Part shown: piece by piece, positions 1-5,732 of the stretch
How the letters are laid out: every line of letters starts with the position of its first letter
How positions within the stretch are numbered: the stretch's first letter is position 1
Origin: an uncultured bacterium
GTDB taxonomy: Bacteria > Pseudomonadota > Alphaproteobacteria > Rhodospirillales > Rhodospirillaceae
Assembly (NCBI GenBank): GCA_903896775.1
Contig: CAITZE010000129.1
Coordinates: forward strand, 1 to 5,732
Direction of reading: 5' to 3'
DNA length: 5,732 nucleotides
Program-made: the position numbers and the translations under genes
Notes under the pieces: model-generated
The model's input: the letters and a program-made list of their open reading frames with translations, nothing else
The model's database searches: none
Told to the model about the DNA's origin: nothing

Positions 1-1078
1 CGGAACCTTTGACACGTCCGGTTAACACTTCGACTCTTACGCCAATAGCATCGCAAAGCGGCTTCAACGTATCGAAATGCTGATAGGCGAGGATTTCAGT
101 GGGCGCCATAAGGGCCGCTTGCGACCCCGCTTCCACCGCCGCCAGCATCGACATCAAGGCGACAATGGTTTTGCCGCTGCCGACGTCGCCCTGCAGGAGG
201 CGCAGCATGCGGGTCTCGCTGGCCATGTCGGCGAAAATCTCTTCCAGCGCGCGCGCCTGAGCACTGGTCAAGGCGTAGGGCAGGGCGGCTTTGACTTTGC
301 CGCGCAAGAGACCGGTCCCCAACAGACTGCGACCCCGACGCACGCGTGCTTTCAGGCGCACCAATGCCAAGGCCAGCTGATTAGACAGGAGTTCGTCGAA
401 AGCAAGCCGGGCGCGGGCGGGATGCAACGGCAGCAAATCATCTTCTTCGCTGGGCGCATGTGCCGCGCGTAGAGCTTCGCGCCACGACGGCCACTTCTGG
501 CGCGCGAGATAGGCTGGGTCGAGCCACTCGGGCAATTCAGGCGCTTTGATTAACGCAGCGCGGATAGCATTATCGAGGATTTTGGGCGAGAGTCCCTCGG
601 TCAGTGGATAAACCGGCTCAACCCGCTTCACGTCATCGATCTGGCTGAGCGGGACCATATGATCGGGATGCGTCATCTGGCGGCGGCCGTCGAACAACTC
701 AACCTTGCCGCTAATCACGCGTTGCTCGCCGACGGGCAGGGAGCGTTCCAGGTAATCGCCGTCACCACGAAAGAACACCAATGTGATCTTGCCGGTTTCG
801 TCGCCGCAGGTCACGCGGTAGGGCACCTTACTGCGCGGCGGCGGCGGGGCGTGGGCCAGCACTTCTACGGTGAGCGTTGCGATCTTGCCGGGCGGCGCAT
901 CACCCACTTTAGGTGAAAACCGCCGGTCCAGAATCCCAACGGGCAGGTGCCAGAACAGGTTCACCAGTTTTTCGCCCGCGACGCGTTCGACTAGCTTCAC
1001 CAGACGCGGGCCTATCCCCGGCAAGGTTATGACCTTGGCGAATAGCGGAAACAGAATGGGGGGGCGAAGGGCGGCCAT
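1..1078 (-). CDS. recG: ATP-dependent DNA helicase RecG (N-terminal part, cut by window edge)
   Basis: RecG is a monomeric superfamily 2 translocase that binds branched DNA, regresses stalled replication forks and processes Holliday junctions and R-loops. About 359 codons are visible. Residues 1-60 include LPGIGPRLVKL, a helix-hairpin-helix-like stretch typical of the family. Residues about 65-150 form the OB-fold wedge domain (VPYRVTCGDETGKITLVFF). Then come PVYPLTEGLSPK and a helical linker. Walker A (motif I) is GDVGSGKT at 297-304, followed by MAPTEILAYQHF (motif Ia) and LTGRVKG near the edge. The Walker lysine at residue 303 nearly matches its position in E. coli RecG, which favours the ATG at 1078. 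An in-frame ATG at 1096 would add MVSQSL. Neither start has a clear Shine-Dalgarno sequence. The rest of the helicase domain lies to the left of the window. The reading frame is intact with no frameshift. Confidence 0.96.
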   Translation of the reverse strand, partial: MAALRPPILFPLFAKVITLPGIGPRLVKLVERVAGEKLVNLFWHLPVGILDRRFSPKVGDAPPGKIATLTVEVLAHAPPPPRSKVPYRVTCGDETGKITLVFFRGDGDYLERSLPVGEQRVISGKVELFDGRRQMTHPDHMVPLSQIDDVKRVEPVYPLTEGLSPKILDNAIRAALIKAPELPEWLDPAYLARQKWPSWREALRAAHAPSEEDDLLPLHPARARLAFDELLSNQLALALVRLKARVRRGRSLLGTGLLRGKVKAALPYALTSAQARALEEIFADMASETRMLRLLQGDVGSGKTIVALMSMLAAVEAGSQAALMAPTEILAYQHFDTLKPLCDAIGVRVEVLTGRVKGS

Positions 1079-1111
1079 AAGACTTTGGGAAACCATCGGA
1101 TTCGATGTGGG

Positions 1112-1140
1112 CTGACAGGGGAACGTAATAGCATTATATC
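1112..1140 (+). promoter_or_regulatory. Candidate sigma-70 promoter for sdhE-mfd
   Basis: CTGACA at 1112-1117 (five of six matches to TTGACA) is separated by exactly 17 bp from TATATC at 1135-1140 (four of six matches to TATAAT). Transcription would start near 1147, giving an sdhE leader of roughly 87 bases that begins just before the hairpin at 1150-1186. The -10 box overlaps the opposite-strand TATAAT proposed for recG. The spacing is good, but hexamer matches of this quality also occur by chance. Confidence 0.4.
1133..1138 (-). promoter_or_regulatory. Candidate -10 element for recG
   Basis: The minus strand reads TATAAT here, an exact match to the sigma-70 -10 consensus. It lies about 37 bases upstream of the ATG at 1096 and 55 bases upstream of the ATG at 1078. 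No good -35 hexamer is visible at 16-19 bp spacing; the 17-bp position reads GTCTCC and falls within the inverted repeat at 1150-1186. The match is seen in the sequence; promoter activity is inferred. Confidence 0.45.
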
Positions 1141-1149
1141 CAAGCTCAA

Positions 1150-1186
1150 CCCACGGGAGACCAGCCAACTTGGTCCGTCCCGCGGG
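1150..1186. repeat. Imperfect inverted repeat (hairpin) between recG and sdhE
   Basis: The left arm CCCACGGGAGACCA (1150-1163) pairs with the right arm TGGTCCGTCCCGCGGG (1171-1186) around a 7-base loop. The pairing gives 13 base pairs, one A-C mismatch (1153/1183) and a 2-base bulge (1176-1177). The right arm also contains the 10-bp perfect palindrome TCCCGCGGGA (1178-1187). No run of T follows on either strand, so it does not look like an intrinsic terminator. It could fold at the 5' end of the sdhE-mfd leader or act as an operator near the recG promoter. The structure is seen; the role is inferred. Confidence 0.6.
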
Positions 1187-1233
1187 ATAGCTTTGTTTGG
1201 ACCCCGGAATTCCTGGTTATTCCCAATAAACAC

Positions 1234-1518
1234 ATGACCGAAACGCCCCCGCCCACCGACCTGCGTCGCAAACGCATCATTTACCGTGCCACTCATCGCG
1301 GGACGAAGGAATCGGACGCCATCATCGGTGGGTTCTTTCAGGAGATTGCCGCCGGTCTTCCCGACAACAAGCTGGATGAAGCCGACGAATTGCTGGATGA
1401 GCTGGACCTCGATCTTCTGGATTGGATCATGGGTCGCCAGCCGATACCCGAGCGTTGGCGGAACACATTGTTCGATGGCGTGTTGGCTTATTACGCGCAA
1501 CTGACCAAGCCCAGATAG
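1234..1518 (+). CDS. sdhE: Succinate dehydrogenase assembly factor SdhE (Sdh5 / FAD assembly factor family)
   Basis: This 94-residue protein belongs to the small helical SdhE/Sdh5 family (formerly DUF339), which helps attach FAD covalently to the SdhA flavoprotein of succinate dehydrogenase in the cytoplasm. The family signature RGxxE is present as R22-G23-T-K-E26 within HRGTKESD. The acidic, leucine-rich middle (LDEADELLDELDLDLLDW) and the following MGRQPIPERW are typical of the family's later helices. The length fits the family norm of about 80-100 residues. The ATG at 1234 puts the RGxxE motif at the expected distance from the N-terminus. No Shine-Dalgarno sequence is visible in front of it (TTCCCAATAAACAC). 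The gene is divergent from recG and ends 11 bases before mfd, so co-transcription with mfd is likely. No sdh genes are in the window. Confidence 0.93.
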   Translation: MTETPPPTDLRRKRIIYRATHRGTKESDAIIGGFFQEIAAGLPDNKLDEADELLDELDLDLLDWIMGRQPIPERWRNTLFDGVLAYYAQLTKPR

Positions 1519-1521
1519 AAG
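1517..1521 (+). promoter_or_regulatory. Shine-Dalgarno-like site that supports the mfd start
   Basis: AGAAG lies 8 bases before the ATG at 1530 and overlaps the last two bases of the sdhE TAG stop. A second purine group, AAGG at 1524-1527, is probably too close to the start. The overlap is compatible with translational coupling of mfd to sdhE. Confidence 0.4.
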
Positions 1522-1529
1522 CTAAGGCC

Positions 1530-4500
1530 ATGGAACCATTTCTCGCCAAAATCAAAGCTCGCATTTTGCATGGCGTGCCCGAGGGCTACGACGCTCTGGT
1601 GCTGGCCGAGCGCGCGCGTGCGGCTTTGCGGGATTCCGCGCTCCATGTAGCGCGTGACGAATTGCGGCTGACGGCACTTGCCGAGGCTGTGGCGTTCTTT
1701 GCGCCAGAAGTGGAGATCATCACGATCCCGGCGTGGGATTGTTTGCCCTATGACCGTGTGTCGCCAAATGCCGATGTCATGGCGCGCCGGATCGATGCTT
1801 TCACCCGCCTGACCACGCCGCCGGCCCAGGGCCAATGCCGGCTGGTCCTCACCACCGTCAGCGCCATGCTGCAGCGGGTTCCGAAGGTTGAGAGCTTGCG
1901 TAACGCTGCGCTTCTTCTGTCGGTCAAAAGCCGCCTTGATCGTAAAGCTTTTGACGCATTCCTTGCCGCCAATGGTTATACCCGCGCCGAGCAGGTCATG
2001 GAGGCGGGTGAGTTTGCGCTACGTGGCGGCTTGATCGATTTGTTTCCGCCCGGCGCGCCTGAGCCGGTGCGTCTCGATTTGTTTGGCGACGATATCGAGA
2101 CCATCCGCACCTTCGATCCTGTCAGTCAGCGTACGACCGGCACACGGGACTCCATCGCGCTCAAACCGATGAGCGAGACTGTTCTCGCCCCGGAATCCGT
2201 TGCACGTTTTCGCACGAAATATCGTGAACTGTTCGGCGCCGTATCGAGCGGGGATACCCTGTATGAGTCTGTATCGCAGGGCCGCAAGTTCATCGGGCAG
2301 GAACATTGGCTACCGCTGTTTCACGACGGCCTGGGCACCATTCTCGACTATTTGCCGGAGGCCAGCGTCAGCCTCGATCACGACATCGAGGAGTCCGTAT
2401 CGGTCCGTTTGGAAACCATCCGCGATTACTACGAAGCCCGGCGCATGGTCGATACCGCCAGCGGCGGCAAGGCGTTGTCGTTAGAAGAAAGCGGCATCAT
2501 CTATCATCCGGTGCCGCCGGCCTTGATGTACCTCGATGAGGGCGACTGGGAAAAACTTTTGACTGCGCGCCCCGTGACGGCTTTCCGCTCTTATGCCGCG
2601 CCGGATGTTGGTGGCGGCGAGGATGCAGGCGGACGGCCCGGGCACGATTTTGCGGATGTGCGCGCCAGGCCCAACGAGAACGTTTTCGAGGCGTTCATCG
2701 TGCACATCAAAACCGAACAGGCGGCTGGCCGCCGCGTTGTGTTGGCGGGCACGAGCGCTGGTTCCAAGGCGCGCCTTGCGGGTGTGTTGCGCGATCACGG
2801 CTTCACCGCCGTCGCGGATGTAAATGCCTGGGCTGAAGTTCTGTCCGCCGACAAAAATCTTCTTGCGACCATTCCGCTACCTTTGGAACGCGGTTTTGTC
2901 ACCGACACCCTGGCGCTGATCTCGGAGCAGGACTTACTCGGCGACCGTTTGGTGCGCGCGGCGAAGAAACGCCGTCGCGCCGATGCTTTCATCGCCGATG
3001 CATCGCAGATCGCCGAGGGCGATTTGATCGTACACGCCGAGCACGGCATTGGACGCTATGAAGGTCTGGATACGCTGACGGTTGGCGGCGCGCCGCACGA
3101 CTGCTTGCGTATTAGCTATTCCGGTGGCGACCGCCTCTATGTTCCAGTCGAAAATATCGACGTTCTGTCGCGCTTCGGTTCTGAGCAGGCGGGCGTCAGC
3201 CTCGACAAGCTGGGCGGTGCGGCTTGGCAGGCGCGCAAAGCCAAGCTCAAACAGCGCATTCGCGACATGGCCGAGCAGCTGATCAATATCGCTGCGTCCC
3301 GGCAGATCAAAGAAGCGCCGGCTTTGCCACCGCCGGAAGGTCTCTACGAAGAATTCTGTGCACGGTTTCCCTATGCCGAAACCGACGACCAGTTCAAAGC
3401 CATCGCCGACACCCTGGACGACCTTATCAAAGGCCGGCCCATGGACCGGTTGGTCTGCGGCGACGTGGGATTCGGCAAAACCGAAGTGGCTTTGCGCGCG
3501 GCCTTCGTCGCAGCCATGACTGGCATGCAAGTCGCGGTGGTGGTGCCGACAACCCTGCTCGCCCGCCAGCACTTCCGCAACTTCAGCGCACGTTTCGCAG
3601 GCTTCCCTTTGCGCCTGGGTCAATTGTCCCGTTTGGTGGCATCCAAGGATGCCGAAGCAGTAAAGGCCGGGCTGGCTGATGGAACCGTTGATGTCGTGAT
3701 CGGCACCCATGCACTGCTGGCCAAAGGCATTAACTTCAAAGACCTGGGCCTGCTGATCGTCGATGAAGAGCAGCACTTTGGCGTCGCGCACAAAGAGCGC
3801 CTGAAGCAGATCAAATCCGAAGTGCACGTGCTGACGCTCACGGCCACGCCGATCCCGCGTACATTGCAAATGGCACTGACGGGTGTGCGCGAGATGAGCC
3901 TCATTGCCACGCCGCCCGTCGACCGCTTGGCTGTGCGCACCTTTGTGCTGCCTTTTGATCCGGTGGTTATCCGCGAGGCGATCTTGCGCGAGCGGTTCAG
4001 AGGCGGTCAGACCTTCTACGTCTGCCCGCGTGTGGCCGATATTGAGGCCGTGGCGGAACGGCTGGGCAAGCTTGTACCCGAGGTGAAGTATGCCATCGCC
4101 CACGGCCAGATGCGTCCGACAGTGCTGGAGGACGTTATGACGTCCTTCGCCGATGGCAAGTTCGATGTGCTGCTGTCGACCAATATCATCGAGTCAGGCA
4201 TCGACATGCCTCAGGTCAACACCATCATCATCCACCGCGCCGATATGTTCGGCCTGTCCCAGCTTTATCAGCTGCGCGGGCGTGTGGGTCGCGGCAAGTC
4301 GCGCGGCTACGCCTATCTGACGCTGCCGCCGGATCGCAAGCCCACGCCGACAGCGGAGCGGCGTCTGGATGTCATGCAAACGCTCGACAGTCTGGGCGCA
4401 GGTTTCACACTGGCCAGCCATGATCTCGACATTCGCGGTGCTGGTAATCTGTTAGGCGACGAACAGTCCGGCCATATCAAAGAGGTCGGTGTCGAACTGT

Positions 4501-5033
4501 ACCAACATCTCTTGGAAGAGGCCGTGGCCGCAGCACGGGCGGGGGAGACCGCAGATAGCAAACCCGCCGCCGACGAATGGTCGCCGCAGATCAATACCGG
4601 AGCACCGGTGCTTATTCCCGACACCTATGTCAAAGACCTTGGCATCCGGCTTTCGCTTTACCGCCGCCTGGGCAGCCTGACCGACCGAGCGGAAATCGAT
4701 GCTTTCGCGGCGGAACTGATCGACCGCTTCGGACCCGTGCCGCCGGAAGTCGAGAACCTTTTGGACGTGGTGGGCATCAAAGCGCTGTGCAGGATCGCCA
4801 ATGTGGAGAAGGTCGACGCGGGGCCCAAAGGCGCGGTGGTATCCTTGCGCAACAACATATTCCCCAATCCGGCTGGCCTGATGGATTACATCGTCAAGCA
4901 AACGGGAACGCTGAAACTGCGGCCCGATCAGAAGCTGGTGTTTGTGCGCCCCTGGGAGACGCCAAGCGCGCGCGTCAAAGGGTTGCAGGCAGTGCTGCGG
5001 CAGATGGCGGCTTTAGCGGAAGCTAAAACTTAA
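1530..5033 (+). CDS. mfd: Transcription-repair coupling factor Mfd
   Basis: Mfd recognises RNA polymerase stalled at DNA lesions, pushes it off with an ATP-driven translocase and recruits UvrA for nucleotide excision repair. The protein is complete at 1167 residues, normal for the family. The UvrB-like module comes first, with AWDCLPYDR (68-76) and EAGEFALRGGLIDLF (158-172). The RNA polymerase-interaction domain starts near 497 (GDLIVHAEHGIGRYEG). The superfamily 2 translocase has Walker A GDVGFGKT (644-651), DEEQ (745-748), TATPIPRT (771-778), motif V STNIIESGIDMP (883-894) and motif VI QLYQLRGRVGRG (911-922). The C-terminal TRCF domain includes IPDTYVKDLGIRLSLYRRL from about 1029. All catalytic motifs look intact. 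An upstream in-frame ATG at 1422 was rejected because it lies inside sdhE and its 36 extra residues are not Mfd-like. The start at 1530 follows sdhE by 11 bases. Confidence 0.98.
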   Translation: MEPFLAKIKARILHGVPEGYDALVLAERARAALRDSALHVARDELRLTALAEAVAFFAPEVEIITIPAWDCLPYDRVSPNADVMARRIDAFTRLTTPPAQGQCRLVLTTVSAMLQRVPKVESLRNAALLLSVKSRLDRKAFDAFLAANGYTRAEQVMEAGEFALRGGLIDLFPPGAPEPVRLDLFGDDIETIRTFDPVSQRTTGTRDSIALKPMSETVLAPESVARFRTKYRELFGAVSSGDTLYESVSQGRKFIGQEHWLPLFHDGLGTILDYLPEASVSLDHDIEESVSVRLETIRDYYEARRMVDTASGGKALSLEESGIIYHPVPPALMYLDEGDWEKLLTARPVTAFRSYAAPDVGGGEDAGGRPGHDFADVRARPNENVFEAFIVHIKTEQAAGRRVVLAGTSAGSKARLAGVLRDHGFTAVADVNAWAEVLSADKNLLATIPLPLERGFVTDTLALISEQDLLGDRLVRAAKKRRRADAFIADASQIAEGDLIVHAEHGIGRYEGLDTLTVGGAPHDCLRISYSGGDRLYVPVENIDVLSRFGSEQAGVSLDKLGGAAWQARKAKLKQRIRDMAEQLINIAASRQIKEAPALPPPEGLYEEFCARFPYAETDDQFKAIADTLDDLIKGRPMDRLVCGDVGFGKTEVALRAAFVAAMTGMQVAVVVPTTLLARQHFRNFSARFAGFPLRLGQLSRLVASKDAEAVKAGLADGTVDVVIGTHALLAKGINFKDLGLLIVDEEQHFGVAHKERLKQIKSEVHVLTLTATPIPRTLQMALTGVREMSLIATPPVDRLAVRTFVLPFDPVVIREAILRERFRGGQTFYVCPRVADIEAVAERLGKLVPEVKYAIAHGQMRPTVLEDVMTSFADGKFDVLLSTNIIESGIDMPQVNTIIIHRADMFGLSQLYQLRGRVGRGKSRGYAYLTLPPDRKPTPTAERRLDVMQTLDSLGAGFTLASHDLDIRGAGNLLGDEQSGHIKEVGVELYQHLLEEAVAAARAGETADSKPAADEWSPQINTGAPVLIPDTYVKDLGIRLSLYRRLGSLTDRAEIDAFAAELIDRFGPVPPEVENLLDVVGIKALCRIANVEKVDAGPKGAVVSLRNNIFPNPAGLMDYIVKQTGTLKLRPDQKLVFVRPWETPSARVKGLQAVLRQMAALAEAKT

Positions 5034-5308
5034 GCGCCGGCTAAGCTGGTGAGATTTGAGGTACGTGGCGTCGCCATACCGGCGGCGGCCTGTTCCTTTT
5101 CCACGAATCGCATAGCAATGCGCACGCGGTCGCGGTCTTCCGGTGTGCTGAAGCCAACAGTGAAGATGCGCACGGGGGGAACCAGTGTCGGGTCGTGGGC
5201 GGTGAGCTCAATCGCGAAGGGTGTACGGCAAGCCTTCGTCACAAGCGCTTCGAACGTGGTCGCACTAAGCGTGGTCTTGAAAAGATGGTCGCAGCAGAAC
5301 TCAGTCAT
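5030..5308 (-). CDS. Hypothetical protein, 92 residues, convergent with mfd
   Basis: I do not recognise this family. The protein begins MTEFCCDHLF, with two adjacent cysteines at residues 5-6 and a third near residue 26. It continues with a mixed helix/strand pattern (FEALVTKACRTPFAIELTAHD, then PPVRIFTVGFSTPEDRDRVR) and an Ala/Thr/Ser-rich tail. No signal peptide or membrane segment is visible, so it is probably cytoplasmic. The ATG at 5308 is preferred over a TTG at 5317 because AAGGGAG (5319-5325 on this strand) sits 10 bases before the ATG but only 1 base before the TTG. Codon use, with many G/C third positions, resembles that of neighbouring genes and supports real coding. Its TAA stop overlaps the mfd stop by four bases. 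The adjacent cysteines could bind a metal or be redox active, but nothing shows this. Confidence 0.7.
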   Translation of the reverse strand: MTEFCCDHLFKTTLSATTFEALVTKACRTPFAIELTAHDPTLVPPVRIFTVGFSTPEDRDRVRIAMRFVEKEQAAAGMATPRTSNLTSLAGA

Positions 5309-5359
5309 CGATCTCAAACTCCCTTGGCGGCGTGCCGTAGAATCACCTCTGAAAGATGC

Positions 5360-5388
5360 GCCTTACGGGTAACTAAACGGTTAAAGGC
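5360..5388 (-). repeat. Bulged inverted repeat in the leader of the 92-residue gene
   Basis: GCCTT (5360-5364) pairs with AAGGC (5384-5388), and TAAC (5370-5373) pairs with GTTA (5380-5383) around a 6-base loop. A 5-base bulge (5365-5369) lies on one side. The element is 52 bases upstream of the ATG at 5308. It has no T-run, so a terminator is unlikely; a leader structure or a chance dyad are both possible. Confidence 0.35.
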
Positions 5389-5456
5389 ATGCGTTTGTCG
5401 CTCCGCCTTCCGCCAAATTTGTTTGATGGAAATTCAAGGGATTACGGCACGGCCTT

Positions 5457-5470
5457 CACCTGATCTGGTG
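5457..5470. repeat. 14-bp near-palindrome
   Basis: CACCTGATCTGGTG is self-complementary except for one T-T position on each side of the central GATC. Its size and symmetry resemble a dimeric regulator site, but there is no copy elsewhere in the window that I noticed. Function is unknown. Confidence 0.3.
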
Positions 5471-5479
5471 TAGGTCGGG

Positions 5480-5505
5480 CCCATTGCAACCGAAGCTTTA
5501 ATGGG
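5480..5505. repeat. Short inverted repeat downstream of the DsbA-like gene
   Basis: CCCATT (5480-5485) and AATGGG (5500-5505) form a 6-bp stem with a 14-base loop that contains AAGCTT. It begins 12 bases after the TGA of the DsbA-like gene. The only T-run on the minus strand (TTTTT, 5510-5514) precedes the stem rather than follows it, so it is not a standard intrinsic terminator. It might protect an mRNA 3' end or be chance. Confidence 0.3.
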
Positions 5506-5517
5506 TGGGAAAAATGA

Positions 5518-5732
5518 TCAGCCGGAGCTTTGCATGGCCGGCCGGTCGGCTTCCTGCGCGACTGCCATGTCCAGCATGCGGACCAGGATCTCGGGCTCTT
5601 GGGCACCGGCGATGGCGCGGCCTTCATTGAAGATATAACAAGGCACGCCCGTGATACCCAAGCGGTGCATACGCGCGTTTTCGGTATAGACCGCGTTGAG
5701 ATCGCTTTCGCCGGACAGGTGGGCGTGCGCCA
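5518..5732 (-). CDS. DsbA/FrnE-family thioredoxin-fold oxidoreductase (C-terminal part, cut by window edge)
   Basis: The visible 70 codons end at a TGA (5518-5520) and match the C-terminal part of DsbA-like proteins of the FrnE / 2-hydroxychromene-2-carboxylate isomerase group. The key stretch is ARMHRLGITGVPCYIFNEGR followed by AIAGAQEPEILVRML. The GVP triplet is the cis-proline loop that sits opposite the active site in this fold, and the (I/V)xGAQ segment with a following helix is characteristic of FrnE-like members. The cis-proline is followed by Cys-Tyr, where Phe-Phe or Phe-hydrophobic is common. The N-terminal part, with any CxxC or Ser-containing active site, lies to the right of the window, so a disulfide oxidoreductase cannot be told from a glutathione-dependent isomerase. 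The tail after the last helix (AQEADRPAMQSSG) looks unstructured. Confidence 0.88.
   Translation of the reverse strand, partial: AHAHLSGESDLNAVYTENARMHRLGITGVPCYIFNEGRAIAGAQEPEILVRMLDMAVAQEADRPAMQSSG

Larger units (their letters stand above)
5309..5517. other. Intergenic region with short inverted repeats, no gene seen
   Basis: This 209-bp stretch lies between two leftward-reading genes and holds no convincing coding region. It contains three short dyads: a bulged hairpin at 5360-5388, a near-palindrome at 5457-5470 and a CCCATT/AATGGG pair at 5480-5505. A weak minus-strand promoter candidate for the small gene is GCGACA (5396-5401), an 18-bp spacer and TTTAGT (5372-5377). No hairpin followed by a T-run marks the end of the DsbA-like gene. 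Confidence 0.6.

Noticed and set aside
77..916. Plus-strand open frames opposite recG
   Set aside because: They are antisense shadows of a continuous RecG frame carrying GDVGSGKT; their products show no family features.
1372..1420. Repeated CTGGATGA units within sdhE as a tandem repeat
   Set aside because: They encode the acidic LDE-rich helix expected in the SdhE family, so protein conservation explains them.
1027..1500. A 157-codon minus-strand frame spanning the recG/sdhE spacer
   Set aside because: It overlaps both sdhE and the start of recG in the wrong frame, and both of those genes have clear family motifs.
1422..1529. Upstream extension of mfd to an ATG at 1422
   Set aside because: The 36 added residues overlap sdhE in another frame and do not resemble an Mfd N-terminus; the ATG at 1530 has a better-placed ribosome site.
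2934..4103. A 389-codon open frame antisense to mfd
   Set aside because: It lies wholly within the conserved mfd coding region, its product is rich in His, Gln and Arg with no recognisable domain, and long antisense frames are common opposite GC-rich genes.
5049..5473. Two plus-strand open frames of 107 and 92 codons after mfd
   Set aside because: They have Arg/Ser/Ala-rich compositions typical of antisense frames and no ribosome site; the opposite strand holds a better-supported gene.
5480..5505. Intrinsic terminator for the DsbA-like gene
   Set aside because: The stem is only 6 bp with a 14-base loop, and the T-run lies before rather than after it.
5442..5627. A 61-codon minus-strand frame at the right edge
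   Set aside because: It overlaps the DsbA-like gene in another frame; the GVP and GAQ motifs identify the true frame.

Overview
The window reads as a chromosomal housekeeping segment from a GC-rich alphaproteobacterium, most likely Rhodospirillales-like. The reasons are the RecG N-terminus (ILFPLFAKVITLPGIGPR), the SdhE with HRGTKE and DWIMGRQP motifs, and the order recG / sdhE / mfd with recG divergent, which I recall as common in that class. The organism assignment is inference from family knowledge; no rRNA or other taxonomic marker is present.

Layout. Positions 1-1078 (minus) hold the N-terminal two thirds or so of recG, the branched-DNA/replication-fork helicase, cut by the left edge just after helicase motif I. 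A divergent intergenic region (1097-1233) contains back-to-back promoter-like elements whose -10 boxes overlap on opposite strands, plus a strong imperfect hairpin at 1150-1186. Positions 1234-1518 (+) encode SdhE (Sdh5 family), the flavinylation factor for succinate dehydrogenase. Eleven bases later, 1530-5033 (+) encodes a complete transcription-repair coupling factor Mfd of 1167 residues. The mfd stop codon overlaps the stop of a small convergent gene of unknown function (5030-5308, minus). About 210 bp without a gene follow (5309-5517), with short inverted repeats. The right edge holds the C-terminal 70 codons of a DsbA/FrnE-like thioredoxin-fold protein (5518-5732, minus).

How the genes fit together. 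recG and mfd both encode superfamily 2 translocases that act where replication or transcription is blocked by DNA damage, so the divergent pair is a small genome-maintenance cluster. sdhE serves respiration and appears only positionally linked to mfd, with which it is probably co-transcribed. The small convergent gene and the DsbA-like gene both read leftward toward mfd.

I found no mobile element, CRISPR array, tRNA, rRNA, toxin-antitoxin pair or defence system, and nothing that I can honestly call a new biological system. The points most worth checking are the overlapping divergent promoters, the hairpin beside them, the shared TTAA stop overlap and the unrecognised 92-residue protein.
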